64,000 bases of DNA, taken from assembly GCA_964387205.1 (NCBI GenBank), contig CAYLVY010000006.1:1-64000 (forward strand), read 5' to 3'. Below, in pieces: positions 1-8,244 of the stretch (positions are counted from its first letter, which is position 1; the number at the start of each line of letters is the position of its first letter). Under the pieces are notes generated by a model. It had not been told where the DNA came from and ran no database searches. It saw only the letters and a list, made by a program, of their open reading frames with translations. Origin of the DNA: CAIVAT01 sp964387205 (GTDB lineage Bacteria > Bacteroidota > Bacteroidia > Bacteroidales > FEN-979). Both the position numbers and the translations under genes were made by a program.

Positions 1-705
1 CTGTTTTTTCTTCAATTCCGTCATTAACTCTTTTTCCCGGGAAGCTAAGGTTTTAACCGTCTTGTCTTTCTGCTTTTTTTCCTGATCAAGTCTGGTTTTT
101 TCCCGGTTCTTTGCTTCCAGTAAATCCTGTTTCTGGGTTTTTACCAGCTCGAGTTCATTCAGGTGCAGCCGTAACGTCCTGGAAGCAGCTTCAATCCTCG
201 AAGCCTGCGACCTGCGATACGAAGCCAGTTGCTGGTAGTATTTCAACCGCAGGTATGCTTCATTAAAATCTTTGGATGAAAAAAGAAACATCAGCTTACT
301 CTGTCCCCGGGTAAGGCGATACGATTGCCTGACAATCTGTGCATACTCGTTTCGCAGTAATTTCAGGCGTTTTGACATCCTGTCGATCTGAAGTGATTCA
401 TAGATCAACTGAACTTCTGCCTGTTGCAGTTCCTGGTTTATTGTACTGATCAGATTTTCCCGGGTACGGATTTGTTTGTCAAGGATTTTAATCTGACTCA
501 GGGAACTTTGCCTGCTTTTCTTGGTCTTCTCCAGCAAATCACCGGTGGTGCGTATCTCCTGTTCCAGTTTGGTTTTGTTCTGACGGAGTTTTTCACTTTT
601 TTTCCCCTGTTGTGCCATGGCCGGCATCATCCAGCAGCCCATGAAGATCATGCATGTCAGAATCCTGCTGACTGGGAACCATTGCCGGATACAGTTCATG
701 ATCAT
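1..705 (-). CDS. EnvC-like murein hydrolase activator, N-terminal part (gene runs off the left edge)
   Basis: The 235 residues inside the window begin with a hydrophobic signal peptide ending near AMAQQ, followed by an almost unbroken, charged, Lys/Glu/Gln-rich coiled coil. This is the layout of EnvC/NlpD-type periplasmic proteins, whose C-terminal LytM/M23 domain activates or performs peptidoglycan cleavage at division. That domain lies outside the window, so activity cannot be judged. The start is taken at 705; a second in-frame ATG sits at 699. The gene follows the DUF4292 lipoprotein gene by 12 bases, presumably in the same transcript. The gene order dUTPase, TPR, DUF4292, EnvC is familiar in Bacteroidota and supports the call. 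Confidence 0.82.
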   Translation of the reverse strand, partial: MIMNCIRQWFPVSRILTCMIFMGCWMMPAMAQQGKKSEKLRQNKTKLEQEIRTTGDLLEKTKKSRQSSLSQIKILDKQIRTRENLISTINQELQQAEVQLIYESLQIDRMSKRLKLLRNEYAQIVRQSYRLTRGQSKLMFLFSSKDFNEAYLRLKYYQQLASYRRSQASRIEAASRTLRLHLNELELVKTQKQDLLEAKNREKTRLDQEKKQKDKTVKTLASREKELMTELKKKQ

Positions 706-717
706 GGTGTTGCCGGA

Positions 718-1548
718 TTATTGAACCGGATTGAAATTCGCAGGAATTCTGAAAGGAAATTGCTGTGGTGAGTCAATGGAAATCCTTGAAAATTCCGCCT
801 TCACGTGAATATTGCTCCCTGCCCGGATATCGAATTCCGCTTCACCGGGAACCATTTGAGAATCTACCCGGACAAATTTCCTGTAAACCGATTCCAGTTT
901 AAGGTTCTCTTTTCCAGCTTCTTTCATCTCGGCACGGGTAATCCTGAAATGGTCAGGGTCCAGCCAAAGGAGATGGATAAAAACCTTTGTCTCCCCATGA
1001 GACTGTTTGCTGAATTTTTTCAGTTTCCGTCGTTCACTGGTGGCCAGTTTATATTCCTGCCTCTCTGCCGATGCCCTGAACTTTTCCTGGTCATAGTGAT
1101 GGAAATCATTCCCGGTCAACAGGGACTGGATCATGTCAAAATCAAGGTCAGTGTTGAGCTGTCTGTTAATATAATCGTGATTTCCAAGAAAATAGGTGTC
1201 ATTCAACCGGTTGATCATTTTCACCGAATCGGGGGTGATCATGATCCGGATGGCCTCAATGCCAAGTAACGGGGCAAGGGTAATCCAGATGACGCTGTCT
1301 TTACGGATCCTGAGTTGCCCGCTGAATGAAGCATCACTGCGATCGCCTTCATATTCAGCAGAAAATTTAGCGGAGTACCACTCAAATTTCGTTTCATGCG
1401 CCTTCATCTTTTGCAGAAGGTATTCGGCACCCTCCTCTTTCAGGGGATCCTTGCTCAGTTTGCGTGATGTCCCGCATGCGGTGACCAGCATCAGCATGAC
1501 GGTCATCATCAATGCGCTGACAAAGCGGGCTCCGGATGATCTGTTCAT
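718..1548 (-). CDS. DUF4292 family lipoprotein
   Basis: This 276-residue protein has a lipoprotein signal peptide with a lipobox ending at Cys25 (LVTAC), so the mature protein should be lipidated and held in the envelope. The body (about residues 40-265) is rich in beta strands, with repeats such as WYSAKFSAEYEGD and FSGQLRIRKDSVIWITLAP, which suits the LolA/LolB-like half-barrel fold expected for DUF4292. A role in lipid or lipoprotein handling is an inference from the fold. It sits 3 bases after the TPR gene and 12 before the EnvC-like gene. The exact function is unknown. Confidence 0.8.
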   Translation of the reverse strand: MNRSSGARFVSALMMTVMLMLVTACGTSRKLSKDPLKEEGAEYLLQKMKAHETKFEWYSAKFSAEYEGDRSDASFSGQLRIRKDSVIWITLAPLLGIEAIRIMITPDSVKMINRLNDTYFLGNHDYINRQLNTDLDFDMIQSLLTGNDFHHYDQEKFRASAERQEYKLATSERRKLKKFSKQSHGETKVFIHLLWLDPDHFRITRAEMKEAGKENLKLESVYRKFVRVDSQMVPGEAEFDIRAGSNIHVKAEFSRISIDSPQQFPFRIPANFNPVQ

Positions 1549-1551
1549 GGA

Positions 1552-3315
1552 TCAGGGGTAGTATTTTTTATCATTGATCTTTTTTTGAAGCATGTCAGAC
1601 CCGTCACCCTTCAATAGGGCTTTGTTCCAGTATTCCAACGCCCCGGCAACATCATTGAGTTTAAAAAGGACATCGCCGTAATGCTCCAGCACTTCACCGC
1701 TGGGCTCCTCTTCACTGTTGTTCACAGCTTTGCCTATCCAGATGGCCGCTTCCTGGTAACGACCCAGCATAAACAGAATCCATCCGTAAGTGTCCTGAAA
1801 GGAGGAATTATCCGGTTCATGTTCCAGTGATTTTTTCGACATTCTTTCAGCTTTTTCAAGCTCTTTACCCATCAGGGAGAGATAATAGGAATAATTGTTC
1901 AGCACATAGGGATTGTTGTCCTTTAGTGCGAGGGATTTTTCATAGGCCTGAAATGCTTCGTCATCCTTTTTCATGGCATGAAGAATGTCACCCTGGTACA
2001 TGCAGAACTGAGACTGAAGTTCACTGTTGTCCACTACAAGTTTTTCACCGCTTTTCAGGATTTTCAGCGCTTCAGGATGTTTTTTCAGTTGCATGTATCC
2101 GATTCCGGTAAACAGGTAAGGGAGGGGCTGTTCAGGGAAAAGTTCAATGGCCTGGTTACCATGAGCAACCAGATCGTCGTGTTCGCTGAGTTGCAGGTCC
2201 AGTTGCAGCAACTGTTCCCAGACCACATATCGGCTGCTGTCGATCGAAATGACTTTCAGGAATGTTTCCCTGGCTTCAGCTAATTGTTTGTCCTGAACCA
2301 GGAAATCACCGTAAATGGAGTATCCTTTCGGATCCCGGGGGTGAGTCTCCATCAGTATCTTCACCAGTTCGAACGATTGCGACTTCAGGTCACCATAAAT
2401 TTGATTGACCGTATAAAAGGAGAGCAGGATATTGATTTTCGTATCAATATCAAGGTTTGGGGTGGCAAAGCCCAGTTTTAATTCCCGGAAGGCATTTTCC
2501 TGATCGCCGGCTTTCCGGTAGAAATCGGCAAGCGACATGTGGACGTAGGCGTTATCAGGGTCTATTTCAGCCACTTTTCGGTACATTTCAAGCGCTTTTT
2601 CCGGTTGGTTGCCGCTCATGTAGAATTCAGCCATTATCGAATAATAGCGACTTTCCATCGGGAAAGTGTGGATGAGTTTCCGGATCTCCTTTTCGGCACT
2701 TTTCCGGTCGCCAAGATGGCGGTGGATCTTCTCTTTCTGCAATATTATCTCTTCACTGATGCCGATCTTTTCTTCAATTTGATCCAGGGCGGAGATGGCA
2801 TCACGGTATTTTTCAGATTGCATGTAAAGGGAGGCCAGCTGATAAAGGTATTCGGCATTGCCTGGTTGCAGTGACGAAAGTTTTCTGTAAAGTTCGGTAG
2901 CCTCCTCCAATCTGCCCGTGGACAAGCATAATTCTCCCAGAAAATGATGGTACCAGATATTTTCAGGGTCTAACCGGGTGGCTTTTCTGGCATTTTCCAA
3001 AGCTTCCGGAATATTATCAAGGATCGTCTGGATCCGGGCCAGTTCATAATAAGCTACCGGATCATCAGGAAACCGGTCGATAATATTGGTGAATTTTTCG
3101 GAGGCTGCCTTCACGTTGCCGGTAAGCGACTCTTTTTTTGCATCGATCAGGAGGGCCGGCGGGGCCATCTTTACCGGATGTGCCCCTTTTTTCTTTTTTT
3201 CCTGCAATTGCTCATTTCCATCATATCCGGGCATAAATGGATGACCCGTTGACCATCCCCGGCCGGGTGTCACCCACATTAAAACAAACAATCCTATTGC
3301 AATATAAGTCCTCAT
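1552..3315 (-). CDS. Secreted tetratricopeptide-repeat protein
   Basis: A protein of 587 residues made of successive TPR units (for example PDDPVAYYELARIQTILD and PENIWYHHFLGELCLSTG), which form a protein-protein interaction solenoid. The start is placed at 3315 because MRTYIAIGLFVLMWVTPGRG is a good signal peptide. An in-frame upstream Met at 3366 would add 17 polar residues in front of it and overlap dut. The protein therefore probably acts in the periplasm or at the outer membrane. It lies 28 bases after dut and 3 before the DUF4292 gene. Its partner is not identifiable from sequence; the context suggests envelope maintenance. Confidence 0.82.
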   Translation of the reverse strand: MRTYIAIGLFVLMWVTPGRGWSTGHPFMPGYDGNEQLQEKKKKGAHPVKMAPPALLIDAKKESLTGNVKAASEKFTNIIDRFPDDPVAYYELARIQTILDNIPEALENARKATRLDPENIWYHHFLGELCLSTGRLEEATELYRKLSSLQPGNAEYLYQLASLYMQSEKYRDAISALDQIEEKIGISEEIILQKEKIHRHLGDRKSAEKEIRKLIHTFPMESRYYSIMAEFYMSGNQPEKALEMYRKVAEIDPDNAYVHMSLADFYRKAGDQENAFRELKLGFATPNLDIDTKINILLSFYTVNQIYGDLKSQSFELVKILMETHPRDPKGYSIYGDFLVQDKQLAEARETFLKVISIDSSRYVVWEQLLQLDLQLSEHDDLVAHGNQAIELFPEQPLPYLFTGIGYMQLKKHPEALKILKSGEKLVVDNSELQSQFCMYQGDILHAMKKDDEAFQAYEKSLALKDNNPYVLNNYSYYLSLMGKELEKAERMSKKSLEHEPDNSSFQDTYGWILFMLGRYQEAAIWIGKAVNNSEEEPSGEVLEHYGDVLFKLNDVAGALEYWNKALLKGDGSDMLQKKINDKKYYP

Positions 3316-3343
3316 TTTTTCTTTTTTGTGTGTTTTTCCACCG

Positions 3344-3778
3344 CTACCTTGCGCCGGTATGGCCAAATCCCCCGGCGCCCCTTTCGGAATGGTTCAGTCG
3401 CTCAACCGCAACCCACCGGACGATCTTATGTTCGGCGATCACCATCTGTGCAATACGATCGCCGTCTTTGACGGTGTATTCTTCACCGGAAAGGTTGACC
3501 AGGATGATCCTGATCTCTCCGCGGTAATCGGCATCAATGGTTCCGGGAGCATTGAGCAGCGTAATGCCATGCCGGATAGCCAGCCCGCTGCGCGGACGGA
3601 TCTGGGCTTCATAGCCTGCCGGTATTTCCACAAATAATCCCGTTGGCACAAGCGCTCTTTCCAATGGCTTCAGCGTAATTGAAGTGTCAAGGTTTGCACG
3701 CAGGTCCATTCCGGCTGATGCACTGGTTTCATAAGCCGGCAGAGGATGTTTCGAATGGTTGACGATCCTGATCTCCAT
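3344..3778 (-). CDS. dut: dUTP diphosphatase (dUTPase)
   Basis: This 144-residue protein hydrolyses dUTP to dUMP and pyrophosphate, keeping uracil out of DNA and supplying the dTMP precursor. All five motifs of the trimeric dUTPase family are visible in order: ASAGMDLRANL, PRSGLAIRHG, GTIDADYRGEIR with the catalytic Asp, GDRIAQMVI, and the glycine-rich GAGGFGHTG tail that closes over the nucleotide. The length is normal. A promoter-like TAACTTTG lies 16 bases upstream of the start. The gene leads into the TPR, DUF4292 and EnvC genes on the same strand. Confidence 0.97.
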   Translation of the reverse strand: MEIRIVNHSKHPLPAYETSASAGMDLRANLDTSITLKPLERALVPTGLFVEIPAGYEAQIRPRSGLAIRHGITLLNAPGTIDADYRGEIRIILVNLSGEEYTVKDGDRIAQMVIAEHKIVRWVAVERLNHSERGAGGFGHTGAR

Positions 3779-3794
3779 AATGTCGGAAAGTGCG

Positions 3795-3802
3795 CAAAGT
3801 TA
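3795..3802 (-). promoter_or_regulatory. Bacteroidota-type -7 box upstream of dut
   Basis: Read on the minus strand this is TAACTTTG, matching the TAnnTTTG consensus used by the Bacteroidota primary sigma factor. It ends 16 bases before the dut start. No convincing TTG was found at -33, so only half of the promoter is supported. Confidence 0.5.
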
Positions 3803-3815
3803 AGAAAAATCCGGT

Positions 3816-5321
3816 TCACCTGCTTTTCAGCAGGCCGGGACGCTCGATGCGAATGACCAGCAACAGGTAGGCTGCAGTGATTACAGCCCCGGAGGCTAAC
3901 CCCGCGAAAAATGAAGCCGGTTTCAGCCATTCATGCAGCCCGAACAACAGTAATACGGCAGTGGTGTAAAGAAAAAACTTCTTCAGGTTGTAATCCACAG
4001 GATAGTGCTTCTGCCCGAGTAAATACCCCATTGTCATCATCGTGGCATAGCAGGCCAGGGTGGCAAATGCCGCTCCGAGATATCCATGGATAAGCCATGT
4101 GTCGGGCAAAGGGATAAGGATAACATTAAGCGTGATGGTCACCACCGCTCCGGCACCGGTGATCAGCGCCCCCCACAGGGTCTTACCCGTAATTTTGAAC
4201 CAGATGGACAAATTGTAATAGATCCCCAGAAACAACTTGGCCAGCATCAGCACCGGGATCACCACCCGTGCCTCGCGGAATGCGGGACCCGTGAAACGAA
4301 TAAATATGGTATCCAGGAATACCATCGTAACGAGAAAAATGAGCGTTACCGCGATAATGAAATAGTCCATCACTTTGGCATACATTGTTTTGGCATCCTG
4401 ATCTTTCATCCTCGAAAAGAAAAATGGTTCAGCGGCAAACCGGTAAGCCTGGATGAAAAGGACCATCAGGACTGCTATTTTATAGCAGGCCGAATAGATT
4501 CCGACCTGGGCTTCTGCTTCGGCCGGATCCATTGGCAGCAGGTATCGCAGCAGGATACGGTCCACTGTTTCGTTGATGATACCAGCCATACCGGCAATCA
4601 TCAGTGGCAAACCATAAACCAGCATGCGGCGCAGAATACCCGGGTCTACCATCCGCCGCAGCAAACGGTATTCCGGCAGGAGCAGCGCTACCGTCAGAAT
4701 GCTGGCGATCAGGTTGGAAATAAAAATGTACTCCATAACCCAATCGGGCCTGTAAATGATCCGGAGCAGGGTGCCCGCTTCACTTCCCTGCCAGGTTGCA
4801 TCAAGATACGGGCACGCAAGGAGAAAAAACAGGTTGAAAAAAATGTTGGTTAATATGTTGACGGTCTTGACCGTAGCAAACCAAACCGGCCGGTTCTCAG
4901 ATCTCAGTCTGGCAAACGGAATGGCTGCGACGGCGTCGAGCGCCATGATCCAGGCAAACCAGGTGATGAAATGAGGATAGGCTTCGTAATCGATCCATCT
5001 TGCAATGTGCGGGGAGAAAAGGGTAACCAGCAGCAGGAAAGCAACACTGGAGAACAGAAGAGAAAAGGTGGCGGTACTGTAAACCCCGGCCCTGTCGGAT
5101 TCGGTCTCGCTGAAGCGGAAAAATGCAGTCTCCATTCCGTAGGTCAGAATGACCATGATCAGCGCAGCATAGGAGTAAAAGAGGTTGACCACGCCATATT
5201 CCTGGGTGGTGAGAAGGCCGTAAGTGTAAAGCGGAACCAGCAGATAGTTGAGAAATCTGCCCAGGATGCTGGGAATGCCGTAGATTGCCGTCTGCCCTGC
5301 GAGCTTTCGGATGGGATTCAT
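3816..5321 (-). CDS. Polysaccharide/lipid-linked oligosaccharide flippase (MOP superfamily, Wzx-like)
   Basis: A 501-residue polytopic membrane protein with about 12-14 hydrophobic segments. Its N-terminus (AGQTAIYGIPSILGRFLNY) is characteristic of the polysaccharide biosynthesis branch of the MOP/MATE exporters, which flip lipid-linked glycans across the inner membrane. The start is placed at 5321 (MNPIRKLAGQ); an upstream Met at 5405 adds a polar stretch that makes no sense before the first helix. A TACCTTTG promoter box sits just 5 bases upstream of 5321, a very short leader typical of this phylum. It precedes dut and the envelope genes on the same strand. Its substrate is unknown, and it is about 23 kb from the polysaccharide locus. 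Confidence 0.88.
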   Translation of the reverse strand: MNPIRKLAGQTAIYGIPSILGRFLNYLLVPLYTYGLLTTQEYGVVNLFYSYAALIMVILTYGMETAFFRFSETESDRAGVYSTATFSLLFSSVAFLLLVTLFSPHIARWIDYEAYPHFITWFAWIMALDAVAAIPFARLRSENRPVWFATVKTVNILTNIFFNLFFLLACPYLDATWQGSEAGTLLRIIYRPDWVMEYIFISNLIASILTVALLLPEYRLLRRMVDPGILRRMLVYGLPLMIAGMAGIINETVDRILLRYLLPMDPAEAEAQVGIYSACYKIAVLMVLFIQAYRFAAEPFFFSRMKDQDAKTMYAKVMDYFIIAVTLIFLVTMVFLDTIFIRFTGPAFREARVVIPVLMLAKLFLGIYYNLSIWFKITGKTLWGALITGAGAVVTITLNVILIPLPDTWLIHGYLGAAFATLACYATMMTMGYLLGQKHYPVDYNLKKFFLYTTAVLLLFGLHEWLKPASFFAGLASGAVITAAYLLLVIRIERPGLLKSR

Positions 5322-5326
5322 ATCCG

Positions 5327-5334
5327 CAAAGGTA
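5327..5334 (-). promoter_or_regulatory. Bacteroidota-type -7 box upstream of the flippase gene
   Basis: Minus-strand TACCTTTG, an exact TAnnTTTG match, ends 5 bases before the preferred ATG at 5321. It also argues for that start over the Met at 5405, which lies upstream of this box. No TTG at the usual -33 spacing was found. Confidence 0.5.
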
Positions 5335-5417
5335 TCTGAATTTCCGTTGATCTGAAAAAGAAAAGAGGCAGTCTCCTGGCATTTGAGACGGCCTCTTCCC
5401 GGCATGTGGCGAGTAAA

Positions 5418-6950
5418 TTATTTGACCACCAGTTTCTTTGTGGTGTATTGATCGCCGGATTGAATGGTCAGCAGGTAAATCCCGGACGGGAGATCGCTTA
5501 ACTGAAGCGGATGAAGGATTTTTCCGTTGATAGCTATACCCTGTTTCTTATATACCGTCATACCTATACTGTTTACAATTGAAAGGTCTGCCAGGATGGG
5601 CCCGGGAGACGACAATGCAATGGTAAAATTCCCGTTGCCCGGGTTCGGGTAAACCGATAGTCCGACTCCGCTTTGGTGAGATTCCATTCCGGTGCAGGCA
5701 TCCAGCGTAGCGATTACCTCTTTTACGATTTCGCATCCGGAAGCATTCACGGTGACGGTAAAAATATGATCGCCAAGGCCGTATTCCGCGAAGGTTACAT
5801 CGATGGTGGGGGTGGTCATGCCTCCGGGCATCCAGAGATAAGAGTCGGCGCCTTCGGTGGTGGCGTCAAGGGTGATCGTCTGGTACCAGCAGGCGAGAAA
5901 ACCCGGTTCAGCAGATACGGTGACATTCGGGCCAACCTGGATATAGGCTGTTTTGGTGAGGGTGTCGATCTGGCCACCGCGGTTGACAATCAGCGTTACA
6001 TCATGATTTCCGCATTCCTGGTAAGTAACTATCGGATTTTCATCGGTAGAAGTGGCCGGTGTGGCGCCCGGGAAATGCCATTGATAAATTTCGGGTGTGC
6101 CGATGTAACCACCATGCGTTTCGTTGGTAAAAGTGACCGGTTCCCCCTTGTTGATCGTGGTGGAAGGAACGCTGAATCCGGGAGTCAGATCGATCACGCC
6201 ACGCTTGATGCCCTGCAGGGTGGTCCATTTCTTCACCGGTGGGTTCCCCGAACCGGCAATGGTACCCTGTCCGGTATCGTGGTTCTGCAGCCAGCAGACA
6301 AATTCACAGTCATCGAGCGGCAGGGCAGAAGGCAATGAAAAATTGAGGGTCACTACCTGAACATCTCCGCCGGCAAAACTGATCGAAGTACCATTCTGAT
6401 CGGGAACCAAAAGCCGGTTGACATGCTCCAGATGGGTCTGACCCTGCCAGTTCTGCTGAATGTGCGACTGGGTAATCGCAAAATGCATTTTGAGGTTGGA
6501 GGCGGTGATGTTATCCACTTTGGTAAGGGTAACAGTAACCGTGTAGTCCAGCCCGGTATTGCTCACCTCCATTGACATGCTGACCGGTGAAAGAACGGCA
6601 ATGGCACTGTTGTATTTTGGCAGGTAATTGGGGTACATGGAGTTGGAGTGGCTCCCTCCGACTACCGCCTGGTTACCGTCGAATGTGGCGGTCGGATATC
6701 CGCTGACGCCATAAAGGCTGTTCCTGGAATTGGAATAAACGTTGGCATAAGTGTCGTTGTAATGGTTTTCAACCACGGCCACCAATTTCCCGTTGGCAAG
6801 AAGGTCATCGGCACCCATGGCCGCTCCCGGACAATAAGTACACCAAGTGCCGGTACCAACCTCCAGTACCACCATCGACCGGGGTACGGATTGCGCAAAA
6901 GCCGCTCCGAACGCGGCAACCATAATAATAACAAGGTACATTTTTTTCAT
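5418..6950 (-). CDS. Secreted Omp28-like protein with PKD domain and T9SS type A sorting domain
   Basis: This 510-residue protein starts with a signal peptide (MKKMYLVIIMVAAFGAAFAQ). A thioredoxin-like Omp28 region follows, with GTWCTYCPGA at about residues 34-43 (a CxxC pair at 37 and 40). Around residues 285-350 is a PKD-type immunoglobulin-like domain (YQWHFPGATPATS and a following VTLIVN strand). The C-terminal 80 residues are a T9SS type A sorting domain (LSVYPNPGNGNFTI to TKKLVVK), so the protein should cross the outer membrane through T9SS and be anchored or released. The start at 6950 is chosen over 6986 because it begins the signal peptide. Disulfide or adhesion roles are only suggested by the domains. 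Confidence 0.86.
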   Translation of the reverse strand: MKKMYLVIIMVAAFGAAFAQSVPRSMVVLEVGTGTWCTYCPGAAMGADDLLANGKLVAVVENHYNDTYANVYSNSRNSLYGVSGYPTATFDGNQAVVGGSHSNSMYPNYLPKYNSAIAVLSPVSMSMEVSNTGLDYTVTVTLTKVDNITASNLKMHFAITQSHIQQNWQGQTHLEHVNRLLVPDQNGTSISFAGGDVQVVTLNFSLPSALPLDDCEFVCWLQNHDTGQGTIAGSGNPPVKKWTTLQGIKRGVIDLTPGFSVPSTTINKGEPVTFTNETHGGYIGTPEIYQWHFPGATPATSTDENPIVTYQECGNHDVTLIVNRGGQIDTLTKTAYIQVGPNVTVSAEPGFLACWYQTITLDATTEGADSYLWMPGGMTTPTIDVTFAEYGLGDHIFTVTVNASGCEIVKEVIATLDACTGMESHQSGVGLSVYPNPGNGNFTIALSSPGPILADLSIVNSIGMTVYKKQGIAINGKILHPLQLSDLPSGIYLLTIQSGDQYTTKKLVVK

Positions 6951-6988
6951 AAGGATGGAGTTAGATAGATATAAACTAATGAACATGT

Positions 6989-6996
6989 CAAAATTA
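6989..6996 (-). promoter_or_regulatory. Bacteroidota-type -7 box upstream of the Omp28-like gene
   Basis: Minus-strand TAATTTTG, an exact TAnnTTTG match, lies 38 bases upstream of the start at 6950, giving a leader of about 30 bases. No good TTG at -33 was seen. The rest of the 6951-7096 intergenic stretch shows no gene. Confidence 0.45.
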
Positions 6997-7096
6997 CGAA
7001 AAAGAAAATTCGGTGACCATTATCTTGGTAAAGAAATGTAAAATTTTTTCTTTCTCAAGACATTCATCCACAGGAAGTAATACGTAGCCGGTGCGG

Positions 7097-8197
7097 TCAG
7101 GAAATTCGGCTCAGCGCATAGGCATAGGCACCGATGGAAACAGCCCTTGAGGTGCCCAGTTTCGTTACGCCTACTCCAACCCGTTTTGCAGGATCATAAG
7201 GCACCCTGCGGTCAGAAAATGGTACCCGTATCTCTTTGGCAGTTGATCTGAGAAATTCTGCCAAACCCTGTTCTTCTTCGAGGTTAAAGGCAACCACTTC
7301 CATTCGGTCGAGGGGTATGCCCGACATGGTGTCGAAAGGAGCGTTCATCTCTTCCACCAGTTTTGGGAGAAAAACAGGCCAGGCGCCGGCCAGTCCTCCG
7401 CCTATCACAACCAGACCGTCGATCAGCGTAACGGCATTGGCAATGGCATCCGCTGCATCTCTGGCATAGGCATCAAAGGCCCGGATGGCGGCATCACGGT
7501 TGCCATTCCTTAAGCCGCCGGCAATTTCAAATATCTCTTTCGGCTCCGGACAGGAAGCGATGTTCAGCCCCGTTTGATTGGCAAATTCCCTCTTCAACCC
7601 CCGGATGCTGACACTCTCTTCTGCATCCCATGGTTTGAAGGTGCGGTTACGCACACGGTTGATCTCTCCGCCGGCACAATTATCTCCCATCAGCAGGCCA
7701 TGGCGGGTGACAATCCCACCTCCGAATCCCGTGCCGAAAGTAACCCCGACAAGGTTGTGGTAGCGACGCGGATTGCCGGCCTCCTCAAGTTTACGGTTGA
7801 CTTCGGGCAAAAGGCCGGCGATGGCTTCGCCAAAAGTAAAAAGATCCCCGTCGTTGTTAATAAAAACAGGTATCCTGAACTGTTCCTCCAGCATTGGCCC
7901 CAGCGCCACCCCACCCCTGAAAAATGGAAGGTTCTGCAAATCGCCGATGATGCCATTCTCAAAATCAGCCGGACCCGGAAACGCAAAACTGATCGCAACG
8001 GGATCGGCAGGCAGCACTATTTTTACCCGTCGAAACCCGTCGATAATGGTTTGCAATACTTCTTCAAGGTTTTTTCCGCCGGCCGGCAGAACAATGCTCT
8101 CCAGCAACTCTTTGTTTCCCTGCACGGCATTGAATACAAAATTGGTGCCCCCGGCATCCAGTGTCATCACAATCCTTTGGTCATCTGAATGGTTCAT
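7097..8197 (-). CDS. ROK family sugar kinase-like protein
   Basis: A protein of 366 residues with the ROK/actin-like ATPase fold: phosphate-1 motif LDAGGTNFVFNAV at the N-terminus, GVTFGTGFGGGIV in the middle (phosphate-2 region) and LVVIGGGLAGAW (adenosine motif) towards the end. ROK proteins phosphorylate glucose, N-acetylglucosamine, N-acetylmannosamine or related sugars, or act as repressors. There is no N-terminal DNA-binding domain, so a kinase is likelier. The Cys-rich zinc signature CxCGxxGCxE of many ROK kinases is not visible; CAGGEINR stands nearby. The gene follows polA by 47 bases. The substrate cannot be assigned. Confidence 0.82.
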   Translation of the reverse strand: MNHSDDQRIVMTLDAGGTNFVFNAVQGNKELLESIVLPAGGKNLEEVLQTIIDGFRRVKIVLPADPVAISFAFPGPADFENGIIGDLQNLPFFRGGVALGPMLEEQFRIPVFINNDGDLFTFGEAIAGLLPEVNRKLEEAGNPRRYHNLVGVTFGTGFGGGIVTRHGLLMGDNCAGGEINRVRNRTFKPWDAEESVSIRGLKREFANQTGLNIASCPEPKEIFEIAGGLRNGNRDAAIRAFDAYARDAADAIANAVTLIDGLVVIGGGLAGAWPVFLPKLVEEMNAPFDTMSGIPLDRMEVVAFNLEEEQGLAEFLRSTAKEIRVPFSDRRVPYDPAKRVGVGVTKLGTSRAVSIGAYAYALSRIS

Positions 8198-8244
8198 ATT
8201 TTCCTTATTGAGTTAGTAGGTACGAATGTTAATCCTGTGACTGA

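Noticed and set aside
4086..4853. 255-codon plus-strand open frame
   Set aside because: Lies entirely antisense to the flippase gene; the translation is polar, His/Gln-rich and has no recognisable domain.
5673..6338. 221-codon plus-strand open frame
   Set aside because: Antisense shadow of the Omp28-like gene with a low-complexity Gly/Arg-rich translation.
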